NCBI GenBank assembly: GCA_021203205.1
Contig: JAJQBQ010000023.1
Coordinates: forward strand, 1-38,192
Length of the DNA: 38,192 nt
Source: Lachnospiraceae bacterium
GTDB taxonomy: Bacteria; Bacillota; Clostridia; Lachnospirales; Lachnospiraceae
Direction: 5' to 3'
Both the position numbers and the translations under genes were made by a program. Under the pieces are notes generated by a model, which saw only the letters and a list, made by a program, of their open reading frames with translations, had not been told where the DNA came from and did no database searches. This document shows, piece by piece, positions 31,250-38,192 of the stretch (positions are counted from its first letter, which is position 1; each line of letters starts with the position of its first letter).

Positions 31250-32188
31250 TTATGCCAGGCCAAACGCCTGCATGACCTGTTCTGCAGTCGAATTCGGATG
31301 ATCCTTCAACCACTGAATGACATCCATCTGGCCTTCTTTTTTTCCTTCTTTTTTTCCTCTCGCTTCACCCTCTGCGATTCCTCTTTCCCAAATACCTTCA
31401 CTCAAGTTGCACATTTCCATCATCTCCTTCCCGAGTGCATCCTCATGCGCCATATCATACTCAGTCTGCAGAATATCAATCCGCTCTTCCGGCGGTAAAT
31501 CCGGCGAAAACAATGTACTCAGCAGACGGTGCAGCTCATATCCATCGCCCTTTTCTGGCAACTCATTTGGGACACCCAGCAGAACAATGTTTATCATGTC
31601 CAGCTTTCCTTCCCAGTCATAGTTTCCCATAAGTGCATCGTTTGCGAGGTGAATATAGTTCCATATACAGCTGTCCATGTTCATGCAGATCCAAACCGTA
31701 TAGACCCGCTTGATGTCGTCATAGTTATCTCCGGCAAAATCACGTTCCTTCTGCGATGAGATAAGTCTGCTGACATAATAGATCACGCGATTTAACAGGC
31801 TGTATCCCGAAGGCTTAGCCTTTTGCGCTTCTACGTTGATAATTACCTGTGAAATACCATCCTTCGTCCGTACATAAAACAGGATGTCAAACCTTACCAG
31901 CCCTTCGTTGTTGTCAAAATCTTCCGTATTAAGGGTAACGATGCGATCGCCCTTCGCATCTGTCATCCCCAGATTCGTCAATCCCGATTCGACCGGTACA
32001 CTGGAGATATAAATTTCACCCTCGATATGTTTTGCCACTTCACTTACGTCCATGCCCTTGAACTCATCCACGGTTGCGGCCAGGATATGTGACAATACAC
32101 TTTTCCGCGCCAAGATTCTCTTGGCTTTCAAATCATACTGGGTTTCATCCTTTGTGACAATTAATGTGTTTCTTAAATCCATGGTCAT
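31250..32188 (-). CDS. Rpn-like PD-(D/E)XK nuclease family protein
   Basis: About 312 residues of the Rpn or PD-(D/E)XK family transposase-like class, common in multiple copies in Lachnospiraceae. After TMDLRNTLIVTKDETQYD comes the nuclease core: VRFDILFYVRTKDG with the catalytic Asp, then QVIINVEAQKAKPSGYSL with ExQ in place of ExK. The second half (NDALMGNYDWEGKLDMINIV) ends in a charged helix and QAFGLA. Rpn proteins are linked to recombination or phage defence. The start is uncertain: ATGs at 32188 and 32182 fit related proteins but sit far from GGAGAGG; the frame is open to a TTG at 32260. Two decayed relatives lie at 28474-28773 and 30088-30495. Confidence 0.82.
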   Translation of the reverse strand: MTMDLRNTLIVTKDETQYDLKAKRILARKSVLSHILAATVDEFKGMDVSEVAKHIEGEIYISSVPVESGLTNLGMTDAKGDRIVTLNTEDFDNNEGLVRFDILFYVRTKDGISQVIINVEAQKAKPSGYSLLNRVIYYVSRLISSQKERDFAGDNYDDIKRVYTVWICMNMDSCIWNYIHLANDALMGNYDWEGKLDMINIVLLGVPNELPEKGDGYELHRLLSTLFSPDLPPEERIDILQTEYDMAHEDALGKEMMEMCNLSEGIWERGIAEGEARGKKEGKKEGQMDVIQWLKDHPNSTAEQVMQAFGLA

Positions 32189-32382
32189 ATTCGTAACGAT
32201 GTAGCCTCTCCAAGCTATGCCACCTGCCGTAAGATTACCACAAATATTTCTTATGTACAACCGGAAATTTTCTATAATTTGCGTCAGCTCTTTTAACGTT
32301 GCGTGACATTCTTAATAATTGCCTGTAATATAGCAACAGCAGACACTTTTTTCGATGTCTGCTGTGATTGTCACTGTAATTG

Positions 32383-32886
32383 TTACACTGACTGCTGATC
32401 CACAGAATCCTGCTCCACCATATATTCCTCCGCCGGCAGCTGCTCTGCCACGCACCTCTCCTCCGGCGCCGTTTCTTCCCCGCACTTTACACCGGCCCGG
32501 TAGCGGAATGTGGAATTCGGCATGCCGCACCTATTTGCCGCTTCGATGCAGGTGATTTTTCCTTCTTTCCACAGTCTGACCGACTCATAGAAACTGTCTG
32601 ACAGTTCCGGTATGACTCTGGAGGGCCTGCGCCCCGGTTCTCCCGCTTCCTGCCACCGCCGCACTCTGCCCCGTTTTTCCTGTATGGACTTCATGGAACG
32701 ACCAAGCTTTTCCGACAGCTCACTGTCCGGGATGGAGTGCTCCATGACCATCTGTATTTCTTCTTCCGTCCAGGGACGGGCGGGGTAGATGTTCGCGGTT
32801 TTCGCGTAGTAGCGTTTGTGGGCTTCGTGGCGCTGCTGTTTCAGGCGGGCGGATTTTTCTTTTGGATCACGTTGTTTTTCTGCCAT
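32383..32886 (-). CDS. SANT/Myb-like DNA-binding protein
   Basis: A 167-residue probable DNA-binding protein. After a basic helical start, residues about 37-75 resemble a SANT/Myb-type domain (RPWTEEEIQMVMEH, DSELSEKLGRSMKSIQEKR). A second helix-turn-helix of resolvase type appears near 112-130 (CIEAANRCGMPNSTFRYRA). The C-terminus is acidic. Its stop is about 190 bp upstream of the intact Rpn-like gene, and a decayed pair at 30088-30650 keeps the same order, so the two genes move together. The ATG at 32886 directly abuts the stop of a truncated PqqD-like remnant; its ribosome binding site (GGTGAT) is weak. Role unknown; regulator or recombination accessory are possibilities. Confidence 0.7.
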   Translation of the reverse strand: MAEKQRDPKEKSARLKQQRHEAHKRYYAKTANIYPARPWTEEEIQMVMEHSIPDSELSEKLGRSMKSIQEKRGRVRRWQEAGEPGRRPSRVIPELSDSFYESVRLWKEGKITCIEAANRCGMPNSTFRYRAGVKCGEETAPEERCVAEQLPAEEYMVEQDSVDQQSV

Positions 32887-33104
32887 CTATATCACCACTG
32901 CTTTCTTTTTTCCTTGTACCGCTTTTTCCACAAGTATATTTACAAATTCTTCTTCGATCCTGCCCCAGGCAATTCCCTTCCAGATGATCTTACCCGTTTC
33001 GTTGAACCTGACTATTTCGTGAAACTCATGGCATGCGTATTCTATAGCAACCACCACATACCTCCTCTCAACTTGCGGATAACGAAGCCTTCTTTGGTTT
33101 TCAT
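32887..33104 (-). pseudogene. Frameshifted, truncated PqqD-family gene
   Basis: The ATG at 33104 (GAGGG eight bases upstream) starts MKTKEGFVIRKLRGG, closely matching the opening of the intact PqqD-like protein at 33282-33551 (MKVNSNFVLRKVGG). That frame ends after MWWLL. A one-base backward shift continues as YVVVAIEYACHEF, then RFNETGKIIWKGIAWG and EEEFVNILVEKA, the PqqD pattern to about two-thirds of its length. The last third is lost where the SANT-like gene begins (TAG directly before ATG). The shifted part has its own GTG at 33054 with AGGAGG upstream and could be made as a 55-residue protein. I read it as a decayed paralogue cut by arrival of the SANT/Rpn cassette. Confidence 0.7.
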
Positions 33105-33281
33105 CTTGCTGTCCCTCACTTCATTCTTCTGTATGCCACGAGAACCGCCTCCGGCGGTAACACTTGACGGAAGACACAATCCAACACGTGTCAATATCAA
33201 CAGGTGCGATGATGTTCTCCGTCCCACAATCCAATAGGCACACCCCGCGGAGGGGCAGTGGTCGAACAGCCTGGTCTCCAT

Positions 33282-33551
33282 TCAGTCCTCCGTCAGGGCG
33301 CCGATCTCGACCATCCGCTCCACGGCAGAGCGGTAGGCCGCCCTGGCGTGATCCTCGGTGACGTCATAGATGTCCAGCAGTCTGGCTACCGTCTGCTCCT
33401 CGCCGTCACCGGCCAGGAGGGACTCCCACACCAGCTGGGCGGTGTCGTTGAGCTTGGCAACGCCTCTGAAGGTGGTGCAGGCGCGGCCCACAGGCACCGC
33501 CACGCAGCAGCCTCCTACCTTGCGTAGAACAAAATTACTATTCACTTTCAT
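33282..33551 (-). CDS. PqqD-family protein (RiPP recognition element)
   Basis: An 89-residue protein of the PqqD family: a winged-helix fold that binds leader peptides of ribosomally made, post-translationally modified peptides and presents them to modifying enzymes. It shows FVLRKVGG, VAVPVG, a LNDTAQLVWESLLAG block, and the C-terminal helices LLDIYDVTEDHARAAYRSAVERMVEIGALTED. The ATG at 33551 has AAAGGAG seven bases upstream; the frame continues to 33617 but crosses a terminator. It is the last gene of the peptide-lipoprotein cluster. No radical-SAM enzyme, cyclase or kinase is inside the window, so the modifying enzyme must lie beyond the right edge or elsewhere, if there is one. Confidence 0.85.
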   Translation of the reverse strand: MKVNSNFVLRKVGGCCVAVPVGRACTTFRGVAKLNDTAQLVWESLLAGDGEEQTVARLLDIYDVTEDHARAAYRSAVERMVEIGALTED

Positions 33552-33575
33552 GGTGACACTCCTTTGTGGTGGGAC

Positions 33576-33610
33576 AAAAAGCCCGGCAGCTAAACGGCAT
33601 ACCGGGCTTT
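33576..33610 (-). terminator. Terminator or attenuator between the lipoprotein and PqqD genes
   Basis: AAAGCCCGG (33578-33586) pairs with CCGGGCTTT (33602-33610), a 9-bp stem, followed on the minus strand by a T-run into GTCCC. It lies 25 bases upstream of the PqqD start, so PqqD is probably made at lower level by read-through. Confidence 0.7.
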
Positions 33611-33623
33611 CCGTCAAATTGGT

Positions 33624-34037
33624 TCAGGGGATGATGGGCAGGGATGTGTCGGCGTCAGTGAAGGCGCTGTACTGTTCGTCCAAAGCCTCCAAAGCCTCCT
33701 CCTCTGTCATGGTATCATCCTCGTCATCCTCCCCCTGGTCTTCCATCTCGCCCAAGGAAACGAGGGTATCTTTTTGGTTCTCCAAATTTTCCGTCTCTAC
33801 CTCTAAATACGGTTCCGACGAATCCAAAGTCTCGGCAGTTGCGGAGGTATCTGCCTCATCCGACATCTCGGTGGCGGATGAATCCGCTCTCTCCTCACTC
33901 TCCGCTGAAGCGGAGTATGAGTCTAAACCCGCTGCGGAATGGTCAGAAACCGAACCGTCCGATCCGATGCAGCCCGCCAATAACGCCACGCAGGCAAGAG
34001 TCAGCGTCAGAAGCAAGAACCTTTTCCTAGCTGTCAT
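33624..34037 (-). CDS. Small acidic lipoprotein, unknown function
   Basis: A 137-residue predicted lipoprotein. A basic start (MTARKR) and hydrophobic core lead to the lipobox LLAGC (Cys near 23). The rest is low complexity, rich in Ser, Ala, Asp and Glu, with an acidic run (EMEDQGEDDEDDTMTEEEALEALDE, about 95-120) and a hydrophobic end TSLPIIP. There is no recognisable domain. AAAGGA lies nine bases before the ATG at 34037. It is 49 bp downstream of the 41-residue peptide gene with no terminator between them, so they are probably cotranscribed. A membrane-tethered partner or anchor for the peptide or the giant surface protein is possible, but that is inference. Confidence 0.75.
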   Translation of the reverse strand: MTARKRFLLLTLTLACVALLAGCIGSDGSVSDHSAAGLDSYSASAESEERADSSATEMSDEADTSATAETLDSSEPYLEVETENLENQKDTLVSLGEMEDQGEDDEDDTMTEEEALEALDEQYSAFTDADTSLPIIP

Positions 34038-34086
34038 GTGATCTGTCCTTTCTATGGAGAATGATTAAGTGGATGACTTACTTCCC

Positions 34087-34212
34087 TCAATCATCGTCAC
34101 CGCCATCCGGAATTTCACCGAAGCCATCAGAATCAGAATTGGCAGCAACAACATCCGCACCAGAAAATGTAATTAGTTTAAACATCGGATCCTCAAAAAC
34201 AGCTTTCTTCAT
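34087..34212 (-). CDS. Short acidic peptide, candidate RiPP precursor
   Basis: A 41-residue frame with an excellent ribosome binding site (GAAAGGAGGT, eight bases before the ATG at 34212). It lies 22 bp after the giant beta-helix gene and 49 bp before the lipoprotein. The first half is leader-like (MKKAVFEDPMFKLITFSGAD), the second Asp/Gly/Ser-rich (NSDSDGFGEIPDGGDDD). Short MKK...P...F...D(I/V) peptides encoded near PqqD-type proteins are common in Clostridia, as far as I recall; their modification is mostly unknown. There is no Cys, and the only aromatic residues are Phe. Calling it a RiPP precursor rests on the adjacent PqqD-family protein and on its shape, not on a modifying enzyme. Confidence 0.65.
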   Translation of the reverse strand: MKKAVFEDPMFKLITFSGADVVAANSDSDGFGEIPDGGDDD

Positions 34213-34234
34213 TGTACAGAACCTCCTTTCAATC

Positions 34235-37200
34235 CTAATTCAATGCCTTGGCATACAGGTAAATAGTCTGACCGACCTTCTTCTGCGCGTCCGTTCCGGA
34301 TGTCACCATCAGTCGTGCGTAGTAAAGACCTGTGGTTGTAATAGTATAAGAACTGTTATCAGCGGAGTTAGTGATGGTGACCACCAAGCTCTTGCTCAAC
34401 TGTTCCACTCCCAACCCACTGATAGTCAAAACCTTGCCATTGGTAGAAATGTTTTCGTAGGTTTCACCGCCAATCATCACACTAGCCGTATAATCCGTCA
34501 GTTCAAACGAGTAAGTCATGGTCAGGGTTACATCATAGTTGCCGTACATATTCCAGCTGCTGATCTTGTTGCTCGAAGTCCAATTACCACTAGTAGAAGA
34601 CTTCCTGGTTGCGGCAGATTTCAAATCGCTTTCGCTCACTTTATCAACGTCGGACGAATAGGTGCCGTCATTGGCCTTGTTTTCAGTGTTGTAGCTGTAG
34701 AACTCCTGAACGGCGGTGCCATAATCCAGCATGGCAGTCAGAACAGCTATCTCCGCTGCGTCTGTCTCACTGTCTACACTGAGGGTTTCAAGCTGTTCGT
34801 CAGCATACTCCTCAACGCTGGTCTTGTAGGTAACCACATAACCATTGGAAAGGGTAACGGTCACAGCCAGGTCATCAGCCATCATCTTAGCCTCTACCTT
34901 TTGGGAAACGACATTGTCATTCACAGTGGCGTCATTGGCAGCACCAGTCATCGAGGCGGATATGGTCGCATCGATGATAGACTCATTGACATAGACATTC
35001 AGGGTAATCTTGCCATTGTCCAGATCAATGTTCTTGCCGGAGATGATGTCAGCGACGTAGCAGTGATAGGTTTCGCTATCGTTGGTGGCAACTTCATAGT
35101 TGCCAATGTAGTCGGACGGGTCAGAGGTGAAATAGCCGCCGGTGATATTCACAGTTCCGCTGCCTGCAATCAGACTTTGACCGGCATTCTGGTTAAAGTA
35201 GCCGCCGGTAATGTTAAGCGTTCCGCTTGACACCTGGAAAAGACCGGTGGTGGAAGTGGTGGCCGTGCTCGAATCAGCCGTTGTGATTGTGCCGGTTCCG
35301 GCTTCACTGTCGTCAATGATTGTAACCGTGGCATCGCTATTGTTAATCTTGAACACGCCCACGTCCGTACTGGTCAGCGTATACCCGTTCAGATTCAGCG
35401 TGAACTCAACTTCCTTTTCAACCGGAACCTTCCCCGTCTCATAGTCGTTCTCCAGTTTGATGGTAATTGTTGCGCTACCGGTGCTAGCATACGCATCAAT
35501 TGCCGCATTGACCGCCGCTACAAGAGTTTTGTAATAGCTCTCCGTTGTTGTATCACCGGAGGTCACCGCCAACGTAAAGTTGATGTGTGCCACCTGGTAA
35601 TAATTGGTGTACTTAGTTCCAAGATAGGTATAACTGTCAACTTTTGTATATCCGTAGCCGACAGGATAATATTCGCTGAGGGAATATTTGCTCAGGAAAT
35701 ACCCGCCGGTGATCTCAAGCTCGATGTCGCTTCCAAGCAGCGGACGATACATCTGGAAGACACCGCCGGTGATTGAAACCTGAACGTTTGTTTCTTCATC
35801 ATCTTCAGATGCTGTGCTTGCTGTGCTGCTGCCCACATTTACGATAGCACCGGTAACATCGCCTTCTTCTACAGTGCTTGCACGATCTACAACCGTGAAC
35901 AATCCGTCGTTAATCATCAGTGTGCCGCCCGTGTAGTAGAAAATGCAGTTTGCATTCGATGCCGCAATCACCGCGCCGCCGTTCACTGTCAATGTACCGC
36001 TGCTCATGGTGACCGCATAGGTTGACGTTGATTCAAGCGTACCGCTTTCCAGTACAACAGTACCGCCGCGCAGCTTTAATGCAACATTTCCATTGCCTTG
36101 CACCATACCGGTTCCGATAGCGGAATCGGTCTGTGAACTGTCCTTAATGGTCAGCGTACCGTTAGAGCAGTCAATCACGCTGCCGGAGTCTCTGCTGATG
36201 ATATAGCCGTTCAAATCAAGCGTTACTTCTTTGTCAGAAGTCGCACCCAGCTGTTCGCCGTCCACATCATTTACGAGAATCATTGTGCCGCCGTCTGTAA
36301 CAGCAGCATATGCCGTTTTCAGTGTGGTGTAAGAACCCACATAGCTGTCGTCCTTGTCATATACAACCGCAACAGCGCTCTCTTCCACGATGATGAACAC
36401 ATCGCCGGTTGCAGCTGCGGTGAGGCCGTCGACGCAGTAGTCGCTGACGTCCGTGCTGAAGGTGCCGGCATAAATCTCGTAATTGGCCTCTTTGAAGTTG
36501 GTATACGTCTCCGTGTCAACAATGCTGGCCAGACCCACCTCGCCTGTGTAGGTACCGCCTTTGATGATGACCGTGCCGCTGGGCAGGGGATCCTCCCCGT
36601 CCATGGAATTATCCGTGGACACAACCGCGAAGCCTGCCGTAGTGGAGCCGTTGTTATACTGCTCGTAGGTAGGAGTTGTCCCGGTGGCAGTGACGGTGCA
36701 GTTCGTCAGCGTCAGGTCAGTGTATTTCACCTCGATGCCGGTGGAACCGGTGATGGTGCAATTCGTGAAGGATACCTGATGTTCCTCATCGTTGTTATTT
36801 GCCACAGTGTAGGTACTGCCGGAGATATAGACCGCCGTAGCGTCGGTTGCTCCCTCAACGCTGCTGTCAGCACTGCCGCCGGTGATGGTGGTGTCCGTCG
36901 CCGTCAGGGTCAGGCCGTAGTAGGAGCCGTTGTGGTACAGGCCGCAGACGGAGCCGGTCAGGGTGCTGTCGGTGATGGTCACGGTGCTCTTGTTGGCAAA
37001 GGAGCTGACGGCATAGGTGCCGCTAATATTGCAGTTCGTGATGGTCAACTTGCCTTCTTCTGCATAGTTGCAGACGTTGATGCCGTTGCAGGTGACGGTC
37101 AGGTCGCTCAGCGTCAGGTCACCGGAGGACTGGCAGATTCCACGGGTCTCCACGCCGTTTGTTGTCTCAGGGGCGGTGGTCACATAGGTGCCGTTCTGAA

Positions 37201-38192
37201 TGGTCACATCCGCCGTTGTGATGAGGGTGAAGCGGTTTGCGCCGGTGCCACTCTCGTTCACAAAGGTGTTGGTGAGTGTGTACCCGCCCAAGTCAAGGGT
37301 GATGTCCTTGTCGATGGTCAGCTGGCTGTCGATGGTCAGGTCACCCAGCAGAGTAACGGTGTCGCCCGCCGACGCAGCAGCCAGCGCCGCTTTCAGGTTG
37401 GCATACTGGGTAGTATTTCCATCAGAAGTAGTGACGGAGACAACCGCAGAACCGGTAGTCACGGTATAAGTGGTGCCGCCATTGCTGGTGGTTGTGGTGT
37501 AGCTGGTGCCGCAGTACTCAGAGACATCAGAGTTATACGTACCGGCAGAAAGCGCGATGGAAGTCACGCTCGCGTTCTGTGCGTTCGTCTTCGTGCTAGA
37601 GGTATCCAAGCTGGTGCTGTATACCGCCGCGCCCTGGCTGCTGTCCGTGGTCGTTATGGTAGCGGAAGTACCATCGCTGTCCTCTGTGACGTTGACTTTA
37701 ACTTCGCTAGTATTGCTGGTGTTGTAGTTGATTTCGTAAACACCATAGATGCCGGAAATCTCGCCGCCAGAGATGGCCACCGTGATAGCTTTGTCCGTTG
37801 TGTGCTGAGACACGGCAATGCCAGCGCCGACAACCGTTGTACCACTATTGTTGTTCTCGGTGGCGAGGCTACCGGTGTACTCACTCTTAATGGTGCCGCC
37901 AGTAACTTCCAGAGAACCGGCACGAATCTCAATGCCAGTGTTACCGCCGGTGATGGTGCCGTCGTTGATAACAGTGCTGCTCTCCATTGCCGGGAGGTAC
38001 ATGCCCGTTCCACCGCCGTAAATCGTGCCGCCATTGATCTCGATATAGTCGTAAGAGTAGGAGCCATTGGTAGAAACTCCAAATCCAAAGGCACTGATGG
38101 AACCGCCGTTCACAATCAGAGTGCTCATATCGCTTGTACTATTACCGGCATAAATCCCAACTCCGCAGTAGCCGCCGGTGACAGTGCCGCCG
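34235..38192 (-). CDS. Giant secreted beta-helix surface protein (5' end beyond window)
   Basis: At least 1,318 codons, open to the right edge, so the N-terminus and signal are missing. Most of it is repeated short beta-strand units of right-handed beta-helix type (SLEVTGGTIKSEYTG, LTLSDLTVTCNGINV, GTLTVNGGAVIAASN). Blocks of NLKAALAAASAGDTVTLLGD and TLKTAYAAVTDGGTMILVND recur, as in polymorphic adhesin-like proteins. The last 260 or so residues form a different domain: AVLTAMLDYGTAVQEFYSYNT, then GLYYARLMVTSGTDAQKKVG and the end IYLYAKALN, a module seen at the C-terminus of other large clostridial surface proteins. There is no LPxTG or S-layer motif at the C-terminus. The short peptide gene follows after 22 bp. 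Likely an adhesin or glycan-binding protein; substrate unknown. Confidence 0.8.
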   Translation of the reverse strand, partial: GGTVTGGYCGVGIYAGNSTSDMSTLIVNGGSISAFGFGVSTNGSYSYDYIEINGGTIYGGGTGMYLPAMESSTVINDGTITGGNTGIEIRAGSLEVTGGTIKSEYTGSLATENNNSGTTVVGAGIAVSQHTTDKAITVAISGGEISGIYGVYEINYNTSNTSEVKVNVTEDSDGTSATITTTDSSQGAAVYSTSLDTSSTKTNAQNASVTSIALSAGTYNSDVSEYCGTSYTTTTSNGGTTYTVTTGSAVVSVTTSDGNTTQYANLKAALAAASAGDTVTLLGDLTIDSQLTIDKDITLDLGGYTLTNTFVNESGTGANRFTLITTADVTIQNGTYVTTAPETTNGVETRGICQSSGDLTLSDLTVTCNGINVCNYAEEGKLTITNCNISGTYAVSSFANKSTVTITDSTLTGSVCGLYHNGSYYGLTLTATDTTITGGSADSSVEGATDATAVYISGSTYTVANNNDEEHQVSFTNCTITGSTGIEVKYTDLTLTNCTVTATGTTPTYEQYNNGSTTAGFAVVSTDNSMDGEDPLPSGTVIIKGGTYTGEVGLASIVDTETYTNFKEANYEIYAGTFSTDVSDYCVDGLTAAATGDVFIIVEESAVAVVYDKDDSYVGSYTTLKTAYAAVTDGGTMILVNDVDGEQLGATSDKEVTLDLNGYIISRDSGSVIDCSNGTLTIKDSSQTDSAIGTGMVQGNGNVALKLRGGTVVLESGTLESTSTYAVTMSSGTLTVNGGAVIAASNANCIFYYTGGTLMINDGLFTVVDRASTVEEGDVTGAIVNVGSSTASTASEDDEETNVQVSITGGVFQMYRPLLGSDIELEITGGYFLSKYSLSEYYPVGYGYTKVDSYTYLGTKYTNYYQVAHINFTLAVTSGDTTTESYYKTLVAAVNAAIDAYASTGSATITIKLENDYETGKVPVEKEVEFTLNLNGYTLTSTDVGVFKINNSDATVTIIDDSEAGTGTITTADSSTATTSTTGLFQVSSGTLNITGGYFNQNAGQSLIAGSGTVNITGGYFTSDPSDYIGNYEVATNDSETYHCYVADIISGKNIDLDNGKITLNVYVNESIIDATISASMTGAANDATVNDNVVSQKVEAKMMADDLAVTVTLSNGYVVTYKTSVEEYADEQLETLSVDSETDAAEIAVLTAMLDYGTAVQEFYSYNTENKANDGTYSSDVDKVSESDLKSAATRKSSTSGNWTSSNKISSWNMYGNYDVTLTMTYSFELTDYTASVMIGGETYENISTNGKVLTISGLGVEQLSKSLVVTITNSADNSSYTITTTGLYYARLMVTSGTDAQKKVGQTIYLYAKALN

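Noticed and set aside
31250-32886. Classical insertion sequence
   Set aside because: No terminal inverted repeats, target duplication or DDE/serine/tyrosine recombinase motifs are visible around the Rpn/SANT pair.
34061-35230. 389-codon plus-strand frame opposite the giant beta-helix gene
   Set aside because: Antisense shadow: the minus-strand frame is longer, in context with its neighbours and has clear domain patterns.

Overview
The window looks like chromosomal DNA of an endospore-forming Clostridia, most likely Lachnospiraceae. The signs are a spoIIA (sigF) locus followed by spoVAA-AB-AC, a spoIIID gene, a complete Leloir galactose pathway with a GH35 beta-galactosidase, and repeated AAA-ATPase/PD-(D/E)XK and Rpn-like genes of the kind common in gut Lachnospiraceae. 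Nearly everything is read from the minus strand; the carbamate kinase at 25.2-26.1 kb is the only convincing plus-strand gene. Family calls come from reading the sequence and from memory of the families; no searches were run.

Region by region (minus-strand genes run right to left). 0.2-6.5 kb is sporulation: a sigma-A promoter drives a 49-residue protein and a zinc-ribbon/TPR membrane protein, ending in a terminator. Then come spoIIAA-spoIIAB-sigF, a strong sigma-F/G-type promoter, an unknown forespore-type membrane protein, and spoVAA-spoVAB-spoVAC. No spoVAD follows before the left edge. 6.6-10.7 kb holds an AAA-ATPase-like/PD-(D/E)XK protein, a CapA-like surface protein and a YitT transporter-like protein. 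10.7-17.5 kb is lactose/galactose use: GH35 beta-galactosidase, galE, galK, and galT fused in frame behind a minimal nucleotidyltransferase domain. 17.9-24.5 kb holds a large acidic beta-helix lipoprotein, a patatin-like lipase, spoIIID with a TTG start and a second AAA-ATPase-like/PD-(D/E)XK protein.

From 25 kb rightward the content is accessory. A lone carbamate kinase converges on an AT-rich RloA/RloB (AbiL-like) pair with its own promoter and operator-like inverted repeat. Next is a DUF3800 gene preceded by a promoter, a short structured RNA and an intrinsic terminator, an arrangement like a type III toxin-antitoxin or DUF3800-associated RNA locus, bracketed by a 15-bp direct repeat. Around it lie one intact and two decayed copies of an Rpn-like nuclease gene, with one intact and one decayed copy of a SANT-like DNA-binding gene. 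A frameshifted PqqD-family remnant sits at the edge of this cassette.

The right end, 33.3-38.2 kb, is the best candidate for an undescribed system: a giant surface beta-helix protein (cut by the window edge), a 41-residue acidic peptide with a strong ribosome binding site, a small acidic lipoprotein, a terminator or attenuator hairpin, and an intact PqqD-family (RiPP-recognition-element-like) protein.

A second theme is intergenic tandem repetition. Five unrelated arrays (units of 25, 34, 35, 34-37 and 60-65 bp) lie between genes; one of them repeats the 3' end of the adjacent coding sequence, stop codon included.
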